This document shows, piece after piece, positions 32,149-44,945 of a stretch of DNA of 64,000 bases (position 1 is the first letter of the stretch; every line of letters starts with the position of its first letter). The notes below the pieces were generated by a model that searched no databases, was not told where the DNA came from, and saw only the letters and a list, made by a program, of their open reading frames with translations. Origin of the DNA: Bradysia coprophila (Eukaryota; Arthropoda; Insecta; Diptera; Sciaridae); NCBI RefSeq assembly GCF_014529535.1, contig NW_023503972.1, positions 2,976,001-3,040,000 on the forward strand, given 5' to 3'. The position numbers were made by a program, and so were the translations under genes.

Positions 32149-35040
32149 ATGGCTGGTCGATTTGATCAAGGGTAAACTGAAATTTAAACTCAAATTTTGC
32201 GATTGCATTGAACTTCTGAATGAAATGATAATTTTCGTCAGTGAAAATTATCGAAACGCATTATTGAAATCGTTCGGTAACCACTTAAAATCTGTCAGAC
32301 GGCCCAGAAAAGTAGTGTCAATGCTATCAACATTTTTGCTATATTTACGTTCGAAACGAAATTGCCAAATGAAACAATTAATCGGAACAAAATTCTCTGC
32401 CTCATTCACAGTCAACGACAACAAAAACCTCCACCAACCGAGCCACCATATCTGGCGTTTGTTGGTAATTTGCCGCAAGGACTTGTGCAGGGCGATGTCA
32501 TGAAAATATTCGAAAAAAGCAATGTGTGCGTACGGAATGTACGTTTGGTCAAAGATAAGGAAACCGATCAGTTCAAGGGATACTGTTACGTCGAATTTGA
32601 CACTCAACAGGATTTGACGGATGTATTGAAATTGGATGGACGTATTCAGCTCGAGGAATCGCTTGCCCCTCTTCGCATTGATGTGGCCGAGCAGAGGAAA
32701 GATCGGTGAGTGGTTTGAATTTAAAAAGAAAAATTAAAATTCCGACGATCCATGAGGTGTTTACGATGATAATTGTCTCCGTCCCGTCACTATTCGGGAA
32801 CCAGTTTTCTCACGTGTCACGTTCCGACGCTATTTTTTTGCCCGACAATATCCAGCAGTCACATAGTTCACACTGTTCAATGCTTGCCTATTGACGGCGA
32901 TAAACATCAAATCGTTACACACGCCTGGCGCATCCAACCTTCAGTCCCTATTAATATGATCTAAAATTTCTTTACGAATTCGCAGAGGTGGCTTTAACAA
33001 ACGAGGCGGAACCAATCAAAATCGTGGACAAGGTGGAAACGGTGGTTTTACTAGAAGACAACCAGGATCTGATTACAATAATCAGTATCCTCCACAACAA
33101 CAGCAACAGCAAGGACGAGGAGAATACAGAGATGATAATAGGAATCGTGGTGGTAATGGCGGTGGCGGTGGTGGCGGCAGCTACAATGGTGGTGAGTTAT
33201 GCACATTTTTGATAGATCTTCCGACGATTGACCAAGTAACGTTACGCCCGCTTGATGCGTTTCTCGAAGTCTGGATAACGGATTTTGAAAGGAATGATGA
33301 GGGGCGAGTAGGACAGCACAGCGTGTGCGAAAAACCCTAATTCGTTACGTACATCGAACAATTTGGCAATTAGGAATTCGTGCAAAAATCAATGCACCTG
33401 TGTTCGGTAGCAACGTGCGAAAGTTTGGCCAAAGGAAAAATGCTTCGCTTGTTATAGAAAACGAGTTATACAAACGCTACAAGCGATTGAAATTCTAACT
33501 TTCGGACGATGCTACCTTCACTACTGCTGCCTCTAAACTCGAAAGAATTTTTCGTCAAAGACTAACGACAATTACCATTTTGTTGTATGCTTTGTCAACT
33601 CTGTTCATAAATCCGATCCCATCTTTGTTTTCAGACCGTAACAATCGAGGACGGTACGGTAATAATTTCAACGATGAAGGACGAAGAGGAGGTCATTATA
33701 ATGATCGTGGAAATCGGGAAGGAAGCTACGGTGGTCAGAGTCGAGAAGGTGGTGGTGGTTACTACAATCGATCGAGGGATGGTCCGCGGGATGGACCACC
33801 AAGAAATAGTGAAAGGCCGGCTGCTGCTAGCACTATAAGTAAGTGGCGCATTGTAAATGCATCTATTGATAAATTGTCCATGAACCGTCACAAATTAGTG
33901 ATCGAACGACTATAGGTGATTTGAAGTGCCGATAATATTTGGCGACGCTTAACGTGTTCCCTTTTGTCAATACGTACTTCAAAATAAATTTTGATTCAAA
34001 TATGACAACAGGTCAACTCAAACCATCATTCGATGCAAAATCTTTGAGTATTTTGTAGCAGAGTGCCCTACAGTTGCTGCACAAACCATCGGTGAATACA
34101 CATACGTCCACGTGAAAAGGTGATACAGTAGTGGTACAGTAAACGTCAGTTAAAGTTAGCCATGAATTTGCTTCAGCTGTTTTCAGCTCATCCACTTATA
34201 CAAACAAGTTCCTACGTCGTTATATGGTCTTACCACTATAACTAATTCTCTCGTATAAATACGTCAAGGGCTTCTGTTTGTTCATGTCTTCATTTCACTT
34301 GCGTCGCCTGTTTGTGGACAAAAATTGGTTGTCGCGCAGTAGTAGTGCAATGGATGGTACTACCCTCACCATCCTGACATTTTTTTCGTTTAAATAATTC
34401 TAAGGGACTCTTTTGAAAAAACTTGAAAGTGCAAGTTTTCGGTTTTTGATGACCTCTCACCAGCCACACAAGTTTCGAAGAATTTTTATGAAAGTGGTTT
34501 TAGCTTATAGGGTCGAATACCTTTCTAGGCACATATAAAGAAGTCCACTGGAAAATGCTTCCGATTTCGGTAGGCTGTTTTTCAAAAGAATCCCTCTCTG
34601 TGTGTTAATACAATAATTCCATGAAATGACATTTAAGGTTCGGAACAGATCAGTTATCCCTTTTATGAACCTGATATCAGATCTCATCTAATCTGACCTG
34701 AATCCTATCCGTGATGAAACTTAACTGATTTGATCAGGTTCGATCAGGCCAGGTGAAATCTTCAGTTATTTCGACCCAGGTTTTAGGCACTGTTAAATTG
34801 TGGCTGTGGCATAGTTTTCTTTGAAGAGATTGTACTGGTACGCAGACCAAATTGTTTGAATTGTAAAACAAATATTTTTTTTTTCTTTAATTTACAGATG
34901 ATGAAGACCGGCCCCGTTTGAATTTAAAACCGCGTACTATTGCCGATCCGCTAAATGCTTTAGCTGAGACGAAACAAGCAGCTTCTATATTTGGTGCAGC
35001 CAAACCTCGCGAGGAAAAAATCAAGGAAGCTTCAGAATAA
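32149..35040 (+). CDS. eIF4H: Eukaryotic translation initiation factor 4H
   Basis: Five exons: 32149-32171, 32412-32705, 32986-33191, 33635-33838 and 34898-35040. They total 870 nt, 289 aa. MAGRFDQG leads into one RRM with RNP2 LAFVGNL (residues 22-28) and RNP1 KGYCYVEF (63-70). After residue 105 comes a long RGG/Gln-rich tail (GGFNKRGGTNQNRGQGG, PPQQQQQQGRGEYRDD, a GGNGGGGGGGSYNG stretch), then DDEDRPRLNLKPRTIADPLN and a charged C-terminus KPREEKIKEASE. The LNLKPRT box and domain order match eIF4H, which stimulates the eIF4A helicase during 5' UTR unwinding in the cytoplasm. Intron 4 holds a MITE at 34402-34594. Intron 3 (33192-33634) contains nothing recognisable. Confidence 0.92.
34402..34594. 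mobile_element. GAGGGATTC-family MITE in intron 4 of eIF4H
   Basis: Left AGGGACTCTTTTGAAAAAAC and right GTTTTTCAAAAGAATCCCTC form the inverted ends. The body (CACCAGCCACACAAGTTTCG, CTTTCTAGGCACATATAA) matches the 12758-13415 element. About 193 bp. Confidence 0.8.
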
Positions 35041-36430
35041 TTTATTAGAAAACACTAACTGTAGTTCGTCAAACCAACAACAACAACAAAAGGAAAATAA
35101 TTGAAAACGAAAAAAAAAACACAAAAAACAAAAGATCCCACTGAATCACTTGAATGTGGAACGATTTAGTGAAGATGTTGGGTAAGGAATTTGATTAGTT
35201 TTTTTTCTCTTCTATTTTAATTACCATTGATTTTGCTGTTTCATTTTTTTTTTCTAATTTCTCTTCTTCATTTTTCTTGTGGGGGAAAAAACGATTCGAT
35301 CGATCACGGACTAATTGTCTCGCATCATTGGAATGATACACAGAATGTAAATTCAAAATGGATTCGGTAGATTCAATGAAGATGTTTAGTAAGCCAATCG
35401 TGTTTTTCTTTCTCTCCCTTTTTTGGTGAGAATGATGAAGAAGAAAAATCGAAAATTATTTTTACTTCCTTTTGTTTTTAATTAAACTGCAAAATATTTC
35501 AGTGTTTTCACGTTTTGCATTATTATCTTTTTTTGTCACTCTGGCAGGCCCAAAATAATTTTAATAATTTTTTTTTTGAATTAAATGATGACCATGTTAT
35601 TTTGAATGAAAATACAGTCGACCATTTTCGCAATTGAAATGTTTATGATAGTCGGACAAAAATGCATTTTTTCTCTTCTTAAAAGGAAAAGCGAATGTTC
35701 ACGTTCCTTTATAACATCACTTCGCCGCCACTACTCCATAAAGATGTGCTGCGTTAAAATAAATCAGAAGAAATGAAAAAAATCAACAGAACCTTATTTC
35801 AGTCTCATAGATCTCATACTTAGTAGGATACTATAGCGTCATATTTCAAACCGTGTCGCGTCGATCGATTATATGCACTGATGTCAATTTATATATTTAT
35901 TCACAGCGTTATGATTCAAAGGCTTTCAAAAAAAACCGCGAAATTCAATTTACAAAGGAACCGTCGCGTCGTCGAAACTTTCACACTTTTCCGTGTTTTG
36001 TCAATACTGAGCGACGCGACGTACAGGTCACATGCTACAAGGCATATTCTTGGGGATTTATTTTCTAAAAAAAACTGATTTTCAGAATTTTTCGGAATTA
36101 AAATTCCCTAGAACAGGCCCAGCACTTTCAGTCCCCTTACAGAGACAAATTTTGAGAGTCTGAGTTGATATAATGAATATATTGGATGCATCTGTACGTG
36201 TAGTACATGCATATTCTGTCTTATTCTAATGGTAATTACAGTAGCACCGGAAATTACAATTCTACTAAAAAATCTTCAGCAAATTACAACAAATTTTTAT
36301 TGGGAAATCCAACAGAACTCGGTAAATTCAACCCGAACTCAACTTTAATTCTGTTTTGTGACTGACATTATTATCCTTGCGCCTGAAGGTGGATTATAAA
36401 AAACCGACCATTGAATTAACTGTGCACCTT
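35041..36430. other. 3' flank of eIF4H and intergenic
   Basis: The AT-rich tail after the eIF4H stop probably includes its 3' UTR. Several poly-T and poly-A runs occur but no single polyadenylation signal can be chosen. At 35850-36020 two GCGACGCGAC/GTCGCGTCG motifs are inverted relative to each other. Near 36105 a CCCTAGAACAGGCCC stretch resembles a decayed CAGGGCC-family end. No gene was seen. Confidence 0.4.
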
Positions 36431-36431
36431 T

Positions 36432-36712
36432 ACAGTTTGTAAACCAAAGGACTATGCAGAATCAGCAACAGCTGAACTTCACCAGATGATCAAAAAACAC
36501 ACTCTTGTATAATATACAATCAAAACACATTCTAAACAACGAGCTTACTACAGTCATACGTGTTACGTGCGCACATAGATGACCTTAACTGTATGCACTG
36601 AATGCAGCTTGCCTTTGAATTGTTTTCGATAGAAAGGTATTGTCTTTGTCGACCAGCTGGAGATGTTCAGCTGTTGCTGATTCTGCCTTTGGTTTACAAA
36701 ATACAAACTGTA
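36432..36712. mobile_element. Inverted-repeat element with CAGTTTGTAAACCAAAGG arms
   Basis: The left arm (CAGTTTGTAAACCAAAGG, then CAGAATCAGCAACAGCTGAA) is inverted on the right (TTCAGCTGTTGCTGATTCTG, then CCTTTGGTTTAC and CAAACTG). About 281 bp; non-coding. Target duplication not evident. Confidence 0.7.
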
Positions 36713-39657
36713 AGAAAAAAGTCTGCACCCTAAATTACCGTACAATGATATTCGTTCTTGATTATTGGTTCTGTCCTTTAAAATTAAATTTTTTTTTTCT
36801 AAAATCTTCACACTAAACGGAGTCCATAGATTCATTTCTGTATTGACCATTTAGAAACGGTTGTAGTCGTCTGTTATTGGCAAGGATGAGAACAGGAAGT
36901 AACAGATTTGACGGATAACATCGGTTGCCGTTTCTGAAAGGATTAAATTCAAGAAGCAATTTTTCTAACTTCTACCTAAATCATTTAAAAAAAATCCATT
37001 TAACATTTACGATTTAAACGCTATACGAAATCACCTTTTCTACACATAAAATTACTACAAACAAACAAAAAACTTTTAATGAAAACATCAAATTAAAAAA
37101 AACTTACTAGAACATCAAACCAAAACATTTCTATACTTATAAAATACATGGCTTGTAAAAATTTCTTTCAAGAAACTAAAATACAAATACAAAAAAGTAA
37201 TTATATCTAATGGTTAATAACAAGAAAAAAATTACATGAAATTAAGGTAAAATGTATAATAATAAACAACAACAAAAAACTACGACAAAAAATAAACAAA
37301 AAAATGTGAAAAAAGTGGAGAAAATTAATTAAAAAAATCAACTTGTAATTTTGTAAAATACTAAAGTTAAAATTAAAATTAAAATATAAAACAAAAAGCA
37401 TTACATTATTATGGATAAAATAAAAAATGAGAATAAAACAACACAATGCATCAAGACTAAAAAAAACACTTGGAATTTAACAAAAATTGCGCGAACGGTT
37501 AAAATTTACAGAATATAAATTTTTGAAAACAAAATATTTTTGAATGAAACATAAAATTTAAAAAAAAAATGAAAAATTTGAGAATATAGAAACAAGAAAA
37601 TGGAAAGTTAAATGAAAAATTGATTATTTGTAAAATTTATTTAATTTGAACATCATGTAAGAGCAACTACAAAAAAAACTAAAACTAAAAAATGAAACTA
37701 AAAATGAAAAAAAAATAAAAAAAAAACACAATAAAACGGAGAGAATAAATTCTTGTTCTTACTTCCTCTTGATTTTCTCTTTGATAAACGTTATAACTTA
37801 AAAAAAATTAATAAAATTATTTCTTAATTATTTAAGAGATTTATGAGATCCAAATTTAAAGAAAATAAACAAAAAAGGAAATAAGAAAAAAAAAGGAAAA
37901 TGAAAACAAATTGTGTTTATGTTGTAAGACTTTTTAATAAATTTTAAAAATAGACATTGTGACTTTTAATGACACTAAACGATAATTGAATCAGAAATCA
38001 ACGAGAGCTCAACCCTTTAAAAGAGTTCAAACGGTTGCATGCGGAAAAAAAATCTAATGTCTTTCAAGGGATTAGTCATTGACTGATAGTCACTTTGAAG
38101 CACTTGTGAACATAATGTCCAAAAATCTCTATGACGATGGTATGACTCAATGGTTACGTACTAGCCTTCCACCAGAATCATCCGGATTCGTATTAGTAAC
38201 GTACTAACGTTCACTCAAGCTTCATAATTTTTACGTCATGAGTGCGCTTCAAATTCAAAATGGAACGTCCCAAGGTATATCTAACGCAGTATCAAATCGT
38301 CCAAATTTCATGTAAGGAAGGCATTGACTTAAATTCAAATTCTGAAACGCACTTACGGTTTGAATTAAGCACCTCACTTTTCTCAGATAGTATTTGCATA
38401 CTTCGAGACACCGGTACTTAGCTAAAAGTGTGACCTACATTTGTGTGACTTATAATTCATTTTTGATTATATCTTTCCATCAGAATCTGCTGATTTACCT
38501 ACACATATATCTTCATGTAACATCGATATGTATCGGCATATCTCTCTATCATTGTTATCTGTTAGTTCTTCAGTTGACACTGTTCAATAAACATCTGATT
38601 GAGATCACCACTGGTTTTACTTATTCCAACATTAACATAATCTTTTTTCAAAAACCTACGACCGCAATTCTGACCACGAATGTGTTAGCTTTCAAGAGGA
38701 AATACATTTGGTTGCAGTCGTTTGACCAGCGCTGAGAAAAGTGAGCAGTTTGACGAAATTTTCTGTTCGTAAGCTACCACATTCGTGGTCGGAATTGCGG
38801 TCGTACATTTTTCAAAAAGGATTTTGATGGAAATATTTCATCAAAGAAGTAAACTAAAATCCAGTATTTAAAAATCGCCCTATGTATGCTTTTCAGCAAA
38901 GCACCGATGCCTGTTAATAGTGATATCGCCAAAACATCGAACAAAATCAGATATTTTGGGACAAGGGGTCACGGATATTATTGAGTTATATCTCATTCGA
39001 TTCGTTGAACTATTTCGAGTAAAACGTGGTACTACGTTTGGTGAAATTTATTTTGTTGCAGATGATCGAGGTCATGAAGTAAGGGTCTGCCAAAAGAGCT
39101 TCAAAATCATTTTCTTGCGATTAATCGAGGGAAACCATTTTGAGAAAAAACGTTTTTAGCTAGCCTTGTAGGCTTTGAAGAGACGCACATTGTGAGTATT
39201 CACACCACCAGGTCCATGTTGACCTGTTGGTGACATCAATGATTTTAGGTGAAAAAATAGGTGATTTTCCCGAGACCCTGACCGCCTGCAGTGATAAAGT
39301 CCATGACATGGTATGTATGGCAAGATAGCCTAGCATCAGTAGTACCATGCTATGGAAAAACATCCTTGGATAAGTTTCACTGCAGAGGGTTGGAGCGACG
39401 TTAGTGGAAGTCCACACCAGATCGACGAAATTTTATCGCGTTTTTGAGGTTTTTCATGTGGTTATTCATTATTGACTGCATATAAGAGTGATATCAACTA
39501 ATATAAGGAGTTCCTCGAAGTATCCACGTGGGTCACATACTCTTCGAACCCAAATTTCGAACTATTTGGACTATTTTCTATATAGAAGTGGAGTATGAAG
39601 CATCTTTTGGTCTTTTTGTTGGATATTCAACATTTATTTTCAATAAAATTGTTTTTT
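36713..39657. other. Extremely A-rich tract and intergenic DNA, no gene seen
   Basis: Between about 37000 and 37960 the plus strand is dominated by A, with runs such as AAAATGAAACTAAAAATG and very few C or G. Open frames here are compositional artefacts. A foldback element at about 38648-38813 has CTACGACCGCAATTCTGACC against GGTCGGAATTGCGGTCGTAC. The sequence 38860-39650 has short open frames (38920-39159) with no known domain. Confidence 0.5.
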
Positions 39658-39658
39658 A

Positions 39659-41366
39659 GCCCCGTACGAAGTACAAAGGGGCTTATAGGATTACGATGCC
39701 GTGTGAAATTGATGGAATTCGAAGCAGACGGTAAGGGCAAAGTGTTTGCCTATGTTCATAGATAACGAATCCGCAATAAAAATTTTGTCTGTCCGTCTGT
39801 CCGTCTGTCCGTCTGTCTGTCCGTCGCGTCGATATCTTGAGTAAATCAAATCCGATTTCAATTTTTTTTTTCCCTGAAAGATAGTCAAAATAGTGAGGCT
39901 AAGTTCGAAGATGGGCATATTTGGGTCGGCCCTTCGTGAGTTAGGGCCGCCTAAGTGCTTTAAGATCTTTTGGGGATATTTACGGCAAAAAAAAACGATG
40001 GAAATGAAACGGCAAAAGATAGGTATTGTCGATACCGATCCAGGAAAAAAAAGTTTATTAAAATCGGGTGAATGGACCGTGAGTTAGGGCCCTAGAAGTG
40101 AAAAGCTACTAGGCCCTAAGTGTATTTTGCATATAACTCGAGTAAATTTCATCCTTTTTTTCATAATTTTTGTTTCATTTGAAAGGTAAACGAAGCCCGA
40201 ATATAATGTGGCGAAAAACGTTTTAAATTTGGGTCCTTGGACTGAGGCCGTTCCTCGGCCCTAAGTGTATTTTGCGTATAGATCGAGTAAATATCATCCA
40301 ATTTTGCTAGTTTTTGTCTTATATGAAAGGTAATTGAATACCGAATAGAATGTGGTGAGAAAAATGTTTGAAATTTGGGTCCTTGGACTGAGGCCGCTCC
40401 TCGGCCCTAAGTGTATTTTGCATATAAATCGATTAAATCTCATCCAATTTTGCTAGTTTTTGTCTTATATGAAAGGTAATTGAACACCGAATAGAATGTG
40501 GTGAGAAAAATGTTTGAAATTTGGTCCTTGGACTGAGGCCGCTCCTCGGCCCTAAGTGTATTTTGCATATAACTCGAGTAAATTTGATCCGATTTTCCTA
40601 AATTTTGTTTCATTTGAAAGGTAATCGAACACCGAATAGAATGTTGTTGAAAAAAAAAATTAAATTTGGGTCCTTGGATTAAGGCCGCTACTCGGCCCTA
40701 AGTGTATTTTGCAAATAACTCAAGTAAATTTCATCCCTTTTTCCTAAAGTTTGTTTCATTTAAAATGTAATTGAACACAGAATAGAATGTTGTGGAAAAA
40801 AATTTAAAATTTGGGTCCTTGGACTAAGGCCGCTCCACGGCCCTAAGTGTGTTTTGCATATAACTCGAGTAAATTTGATCCGATTTTCCTAATTTATTTT
40901 TCATTTGAAAGGTAATCGAACACCGAATAGAATGTTGTTGAAAAAATAAATAAATTTGGGTCCTGGGACTAAGGCCGCTACTCGGCCCTAAGTGTATTTT
41001 GCATATAACTCGAGTAAATTTCATCCGATTTTCCTAATTTTTGTTTCATTTGGAAGGTAATCGAAGGCCGAATAGAATACTGTTGGAAAAAAAATTAAAT
41101 TTGGGTCGTTGGACTAAGGCCGTAACTTGGCCTTAGGCCTCTCAATCAATTAAAATTTTAGGTCAACTTGAAATTTGTGTTACATGTGAAAGGAACGTCG
41201 TACGGGGCTTCGTAATTGCGCATATGCGCAATATCTAAGATGTACACATTTCATAATAATTTGACTTCAACTACGTTTACGGGTGCAATAGGTCTACGGT
41301 CAAAGTAGGGTGACAGACACACTAGGGTCACGTACGCAATAGATATACGGGTTCGTACGGGGCTCA
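39659..41366. mobile_element. AGCCCCGTACGAA element with a tandem array of about 145-bp units
   Basis: A 13-bp perfect inverted terminal repeat AGCCCCGTACGAA begins at 39659, and TTCGTACGGGGCT ends at about 41366; a second TCGTACGGGGCT occurs at about 41196. Near the left end is a GTCTGTCC microsatellite (about 39787-39825). From 40112 to about 41120 lie seven units of about 145 bp. Each contains GGCCCTAAGTGTATTTTGCA, TATAACTCGAGTAAATTTCA, CATTTGAAAGGTAATCGAAC and GGGTCCTTGGACTAAGGCCG. Repeats diverge by several percent. No protein frame. Family unassigned; no target duplication recognised. Confidence 0.75.
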
Positions 41367-41462
41367 GTCGCAGCAAACGCTCCGACTGTTCTGATGGCTC
41401 GTTTAAAGTGAAGTAAATTAAAATAAAGAGTTACTTGATATATCCGTGTTGGTTACGTACAC

Positions 41463-41692
41463 CAAAGTTCTGAAAGAACAGGTTAAGACAACCACGAAGG
41501 CGGGTGACACCAAATTTTATAAACAGACAGTGTGAGAAATCAACATGAAGAAAATTTTTTTCTCGAAAATTTAGAATTTTGTATTTGTTAAGTTCCATTT
41601 TACATATAAACTTCGCAGCCGTTGACGCAATTGTGTGTCACCGCCTTCGTGATCAACTCAGAGTTGTCTTAACCTGTTCTTTCAGAACCTTG
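41463..41692. mobile_element. 230-bp MITE, TIR CAAAGTTCTGAAAGAACAGG, 8-bp TSD ACGTACAC
   Basis: Termini CAAAGTTCTGAAAGAACAGG and CCTGTTCTTTCAGAACCTTG are inverted. Subterminal ACGAAGGCGG pairs with CCGCCTTCGTGATC. Exact 8-bp duplications ACGTACAC lie at 41455-41462 and 41693-41700. Full-length member of the family that also left relics at 30958, 31590 and about 52775. Confidence 0.92.
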
Positions 41693-42033
41693 ACGTACAC
41701 TACGATTTTCAGTGAACTTAATTTTAACTTTGCAGAACGCGCATTTATTGAGTTATTTATGAGCCCTTAGCTAGAGCTCACTTTTAATTTTTAGGATCTA
41801 ACGTGTTCTTGGTGATTCATTAGATAATAAACAGAAAAGCGAACAAAGTTTCAAAATTTTTGCGCTGAAAAACTTTTTTTCTACAACGGTCATACTGTCA
41901 CATCATTTTCACTCTTAAACCATATTTTTGATAATCATCGGTTTATTGAGGAGTTGAGTTCTTCCGTGTTATCGTCCTTACATTTTGGACATTCAGCCAA
42001 CCAATACTTTTTTCAACGAATAACTATCAATCA

Positions 42034-44726
42034 ATGGGTAATTACTTGTTGTACTCTTTAAAAAGATCTTATTAAAAAAAAATCCCGCTTGAAGACGGCG
42101 AAGGTTATGTTTCAGATTTCTCACCTGACGGCAAACTGTTGGGCTTACTAGATCCCCTAGGTGGGCTTAAAATTTGGAACGTTGAAAACAAATTTCTTGT
42201 ACGGCCCAATCGTCATTTACAATGTCAATATACGTGTCTCACTTGGTTGTCGGGGACGTCGATTTTCGTTGAAAACGTAAGTGATCACACAATTTCGGAT
42301 CGCGTTGCGGTTGCCATATCCTTCTTAGATATTGAGCTTGAAATCACCTGTCCTGATAGGGTGCGGCAAACAATATTAATCGGGAGAATGTTATCAACTG
42401 GAATGACTTTGTAGCTTTGGGAAAAACTAACGGAAGCGTTGATTTGTATTCCTATGCAACTAGCAGTGTAAGCTGTAGATGACTTACATTCTAGTGTAAT
42501 GTGCTAAGCAAAACTTCTGAATTTCACAGATTACATATGGACTTGCCTATTATAGTCATATGGATGCGGTTACAGCTATTTGCTGGGATAGTTCTAAACT
42601 GTTTACAATCGGTAAGGACCATACAATCCTCGTATGGTCATGGGAAGACTCTCACTTTGAACCTTGGAAGATCATAGCGCCGTCGATACCAACGGCTATT
42701 ACGCCTTTATCATCCAACCGCTTAGTGGTAGCTTGCAAAGATCTACATTTGTGGTTGTTATTACCAACGAAAGACGTCAATCCAGATTGGAAGCCCATTG
42801 TTAATCAGGAAAATTCTGCAGATATCAGTTCCATTAAACTATTGAAAGAAGCTGATCAAAATGGGACGTATGTTTTGACCGCATCAAAACTGAAACAGGA
42901 AATATGTTTGTGGAAGATCGACAAACCTGAAAAGCTGATCACATTTCATGCGGGCAATTTTATTTGTTGCTCAATGCAATCCAATAAATTAATGATAGCA
43001 GCATCCAACATGTCTGCTTTCACTACCGACCTATTTATCATTGGCGACATTAGGTGTGTTTAGCTCAAAATTAAAACATCAGTCGGAAGGGGTGACACGG
43101 TTGCACCCAGTTAAATGATTTTTTGTCTTCAATTGCAATTGACATTGATTTGTTCCAGGAATATCACAAGAAACGATCAGAAGTGCATTCCAAATGTAAC
43201 AGTGAAATCCACCAGCGATCATCAATTTGTTCCGATTGTGGTAGCTTCTTTGAAAAGTTCAAGAAAAGTCCAAATTGGTTACGGTAGTTGTGCGTCACTT
43301 CGTTTCGAGGAAATTGTTAGTGCTCAATTACCCCATGAAAAAATCCGTCTTAATAAAAGTAAAAATTTTGCAGACCACAAAAGCTAATGGGAGAGTGTTT
43401 CATGATCCAATGCCCCATCCGAATCGTGACTCGACATTAGCACGTATTTGTGATACTCGAAACGATCTGGTTCAATTGACGGTCTCAGCATTAATTTGCT
43501 TTGATGCAAGGTGAGTTTAATTTTGACAAAAAAAGGGACAGTGTTGTACTCTCGCACAAATCGTTCTCAAAAATTCAAATTTTGTCAAACGAAGCAGACA
43601 TGGTCCTCAATCTGTAAGACCAATTAGAAAATTTGTTCCGCATGATTTCCGACGTCCTCCCGAAAATTGTAATTTCTGAATTTCAACAAGTCTCCACCAG
43701 CTTCCCTTGCATCTACGGAAGCCATTTTTGTACCATTGCTAACCACTACCGATTACAAGCCAGATCAGTTCTCTACTCACTCACTCTCTCTGTAGCCGTA
43801 GGTGCCGTGGATTCCGCTGCTCCAAATGGAGCTGCAGTTGTAACTAAAAAAATGAACCTTTATTGAATTTGTTCAGCGCTACAAACTCATTAAGAATGTC
43901 CACAACATTAATTAAGTTCCAGTCACCCGCTTGGTCACCCGCACCATGTGCCAGATTTTTCTCAAATTTTCATTCAATCAAGAAATTAAATCAAAGAAAA
44001 TTGAAATTACAGGATGATTTACCTCTCGCGTTTTACACGCAGAGTTTTCGAGTTTCCTATTTGATTACTTACCTTTTGTACTTCAACTCCAAGAATAGTT
44101 AAAAGCTGCTTGTCAGGCCAGTTGATTCGATTTTATTTTCAGTTCAATTCGAGCACTTCTTCTCCACGCTCATGACAAAAATCTAATAAGCTCAACAGTG
44201 GCACATCTTCCCCAAACAAGCGTCCACAAGTTAGTGGAATGGCTGACATTGCTGATTGAAAGGAAAATCTGCAAGTGAGTGAACTGTTCACGAACTGTAC
44301 AGTCTTTCTTACGCTTATCCGCGAATAATCTGATTTCAGTGTCGGTATAGCAGCACCTTGGCTGAACGCATTGTTACGAGTACAGCCCAACCGTTTGATG
44401 GCATCGGAAACGAATAACATTGGCAATAACCTTAAGCCATTATTGGGGGCTATTCAAACCAGAAGAGATCGTACACTGAAGCCATTATTGCAGTAAATTT
44501 TAAAAAATTCGGAGCGTAGATCATTCTCTATTTTCCGAATCGTTCTGTATTTAGACTGAAGGGACAGCTGGACTTACTACTCGGCCAACGAATTCACATG
44601 GCTGATAATAGTGCCATATCAAATTATACAAACGTGATCGTTTACGACGATGTCGAAGAGGTGGTTGTACCAAGATATATTACCATAACAACCGATGAAG
44701 AAACGGATATCTCAATCACCGGATGA
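42034..44726 (+). CDS. WDR43: WDR43 / Utp5, small-subunit processome WD40 protein
   Basis: Nine exons: 42034-42037, 42095-42276, 42360-42467, 42530-43053, 43159-43315, 43374-43510, 44143-44274, 44340-44492 and 44555-44726. They total 1569 nt, 522 aa. WD40-type repeats: YVSDFSPDGKLLGLLDPLGG, NDFVALGKTNGSVDLYSY, HMDAVTAICWDSSKLFTIGK and HTILVWSWED. Then comes VQIGYGSCASLRFEEI, and the C-terminal Utp12 domain: NDLVQLTVSALICFDA, SIRALLLHAHDKNLISSTVA, LVEWLTLLIERK, then APWLNALLRVQPNRLMASET. The protein acts in the nucleolus in early pre-rRNA processing (t-UTP module). Exon 1 encoding only Met plus one base is inferred from a frame-consistent GT/AG pair; the small introns of 58-105 bp support the remaining junctions. 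The 632-bp intron 6 holds only unsupported open frames. Confidence 0.88.
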
Positions 44727-44945
44727 CATGGATTACGACATAAATAGCTGGAAGTCGTTCGGGGAGTGCAGGAACACCTATGTCCTGAATGAATTGTGTG
44801 TGTAAGTATAAATATTTTTCGTTCGTTATAAGTACAAGTCAATTATAAGCACAAATTGTTGGCTTTACTGTGATAATTGAAAATAATAATTTTTGTTTCT
44901 AGTTTAATTAAGTAAAAGGTCTGCACTAGATGATTTTCCACAATA
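44727..44945. other. 3' flank of WDR43
   Basis: AT-rich sequence with AATAATAA-type stretches near 44882; it probably includes the 3' UTR. No separate gene. Confidence 0.4.

Noticed and set aside
37207-37446. Phe/Ile-rich minus-strand frame
   Set aside because: Product of the extreme A-rich composition of the plus strand.
39000-39160. Possible protein fragment (RFVELFRVKRGTTFGEIYFV)
   Set aside because: No family could be named and there is no exon structure around it.
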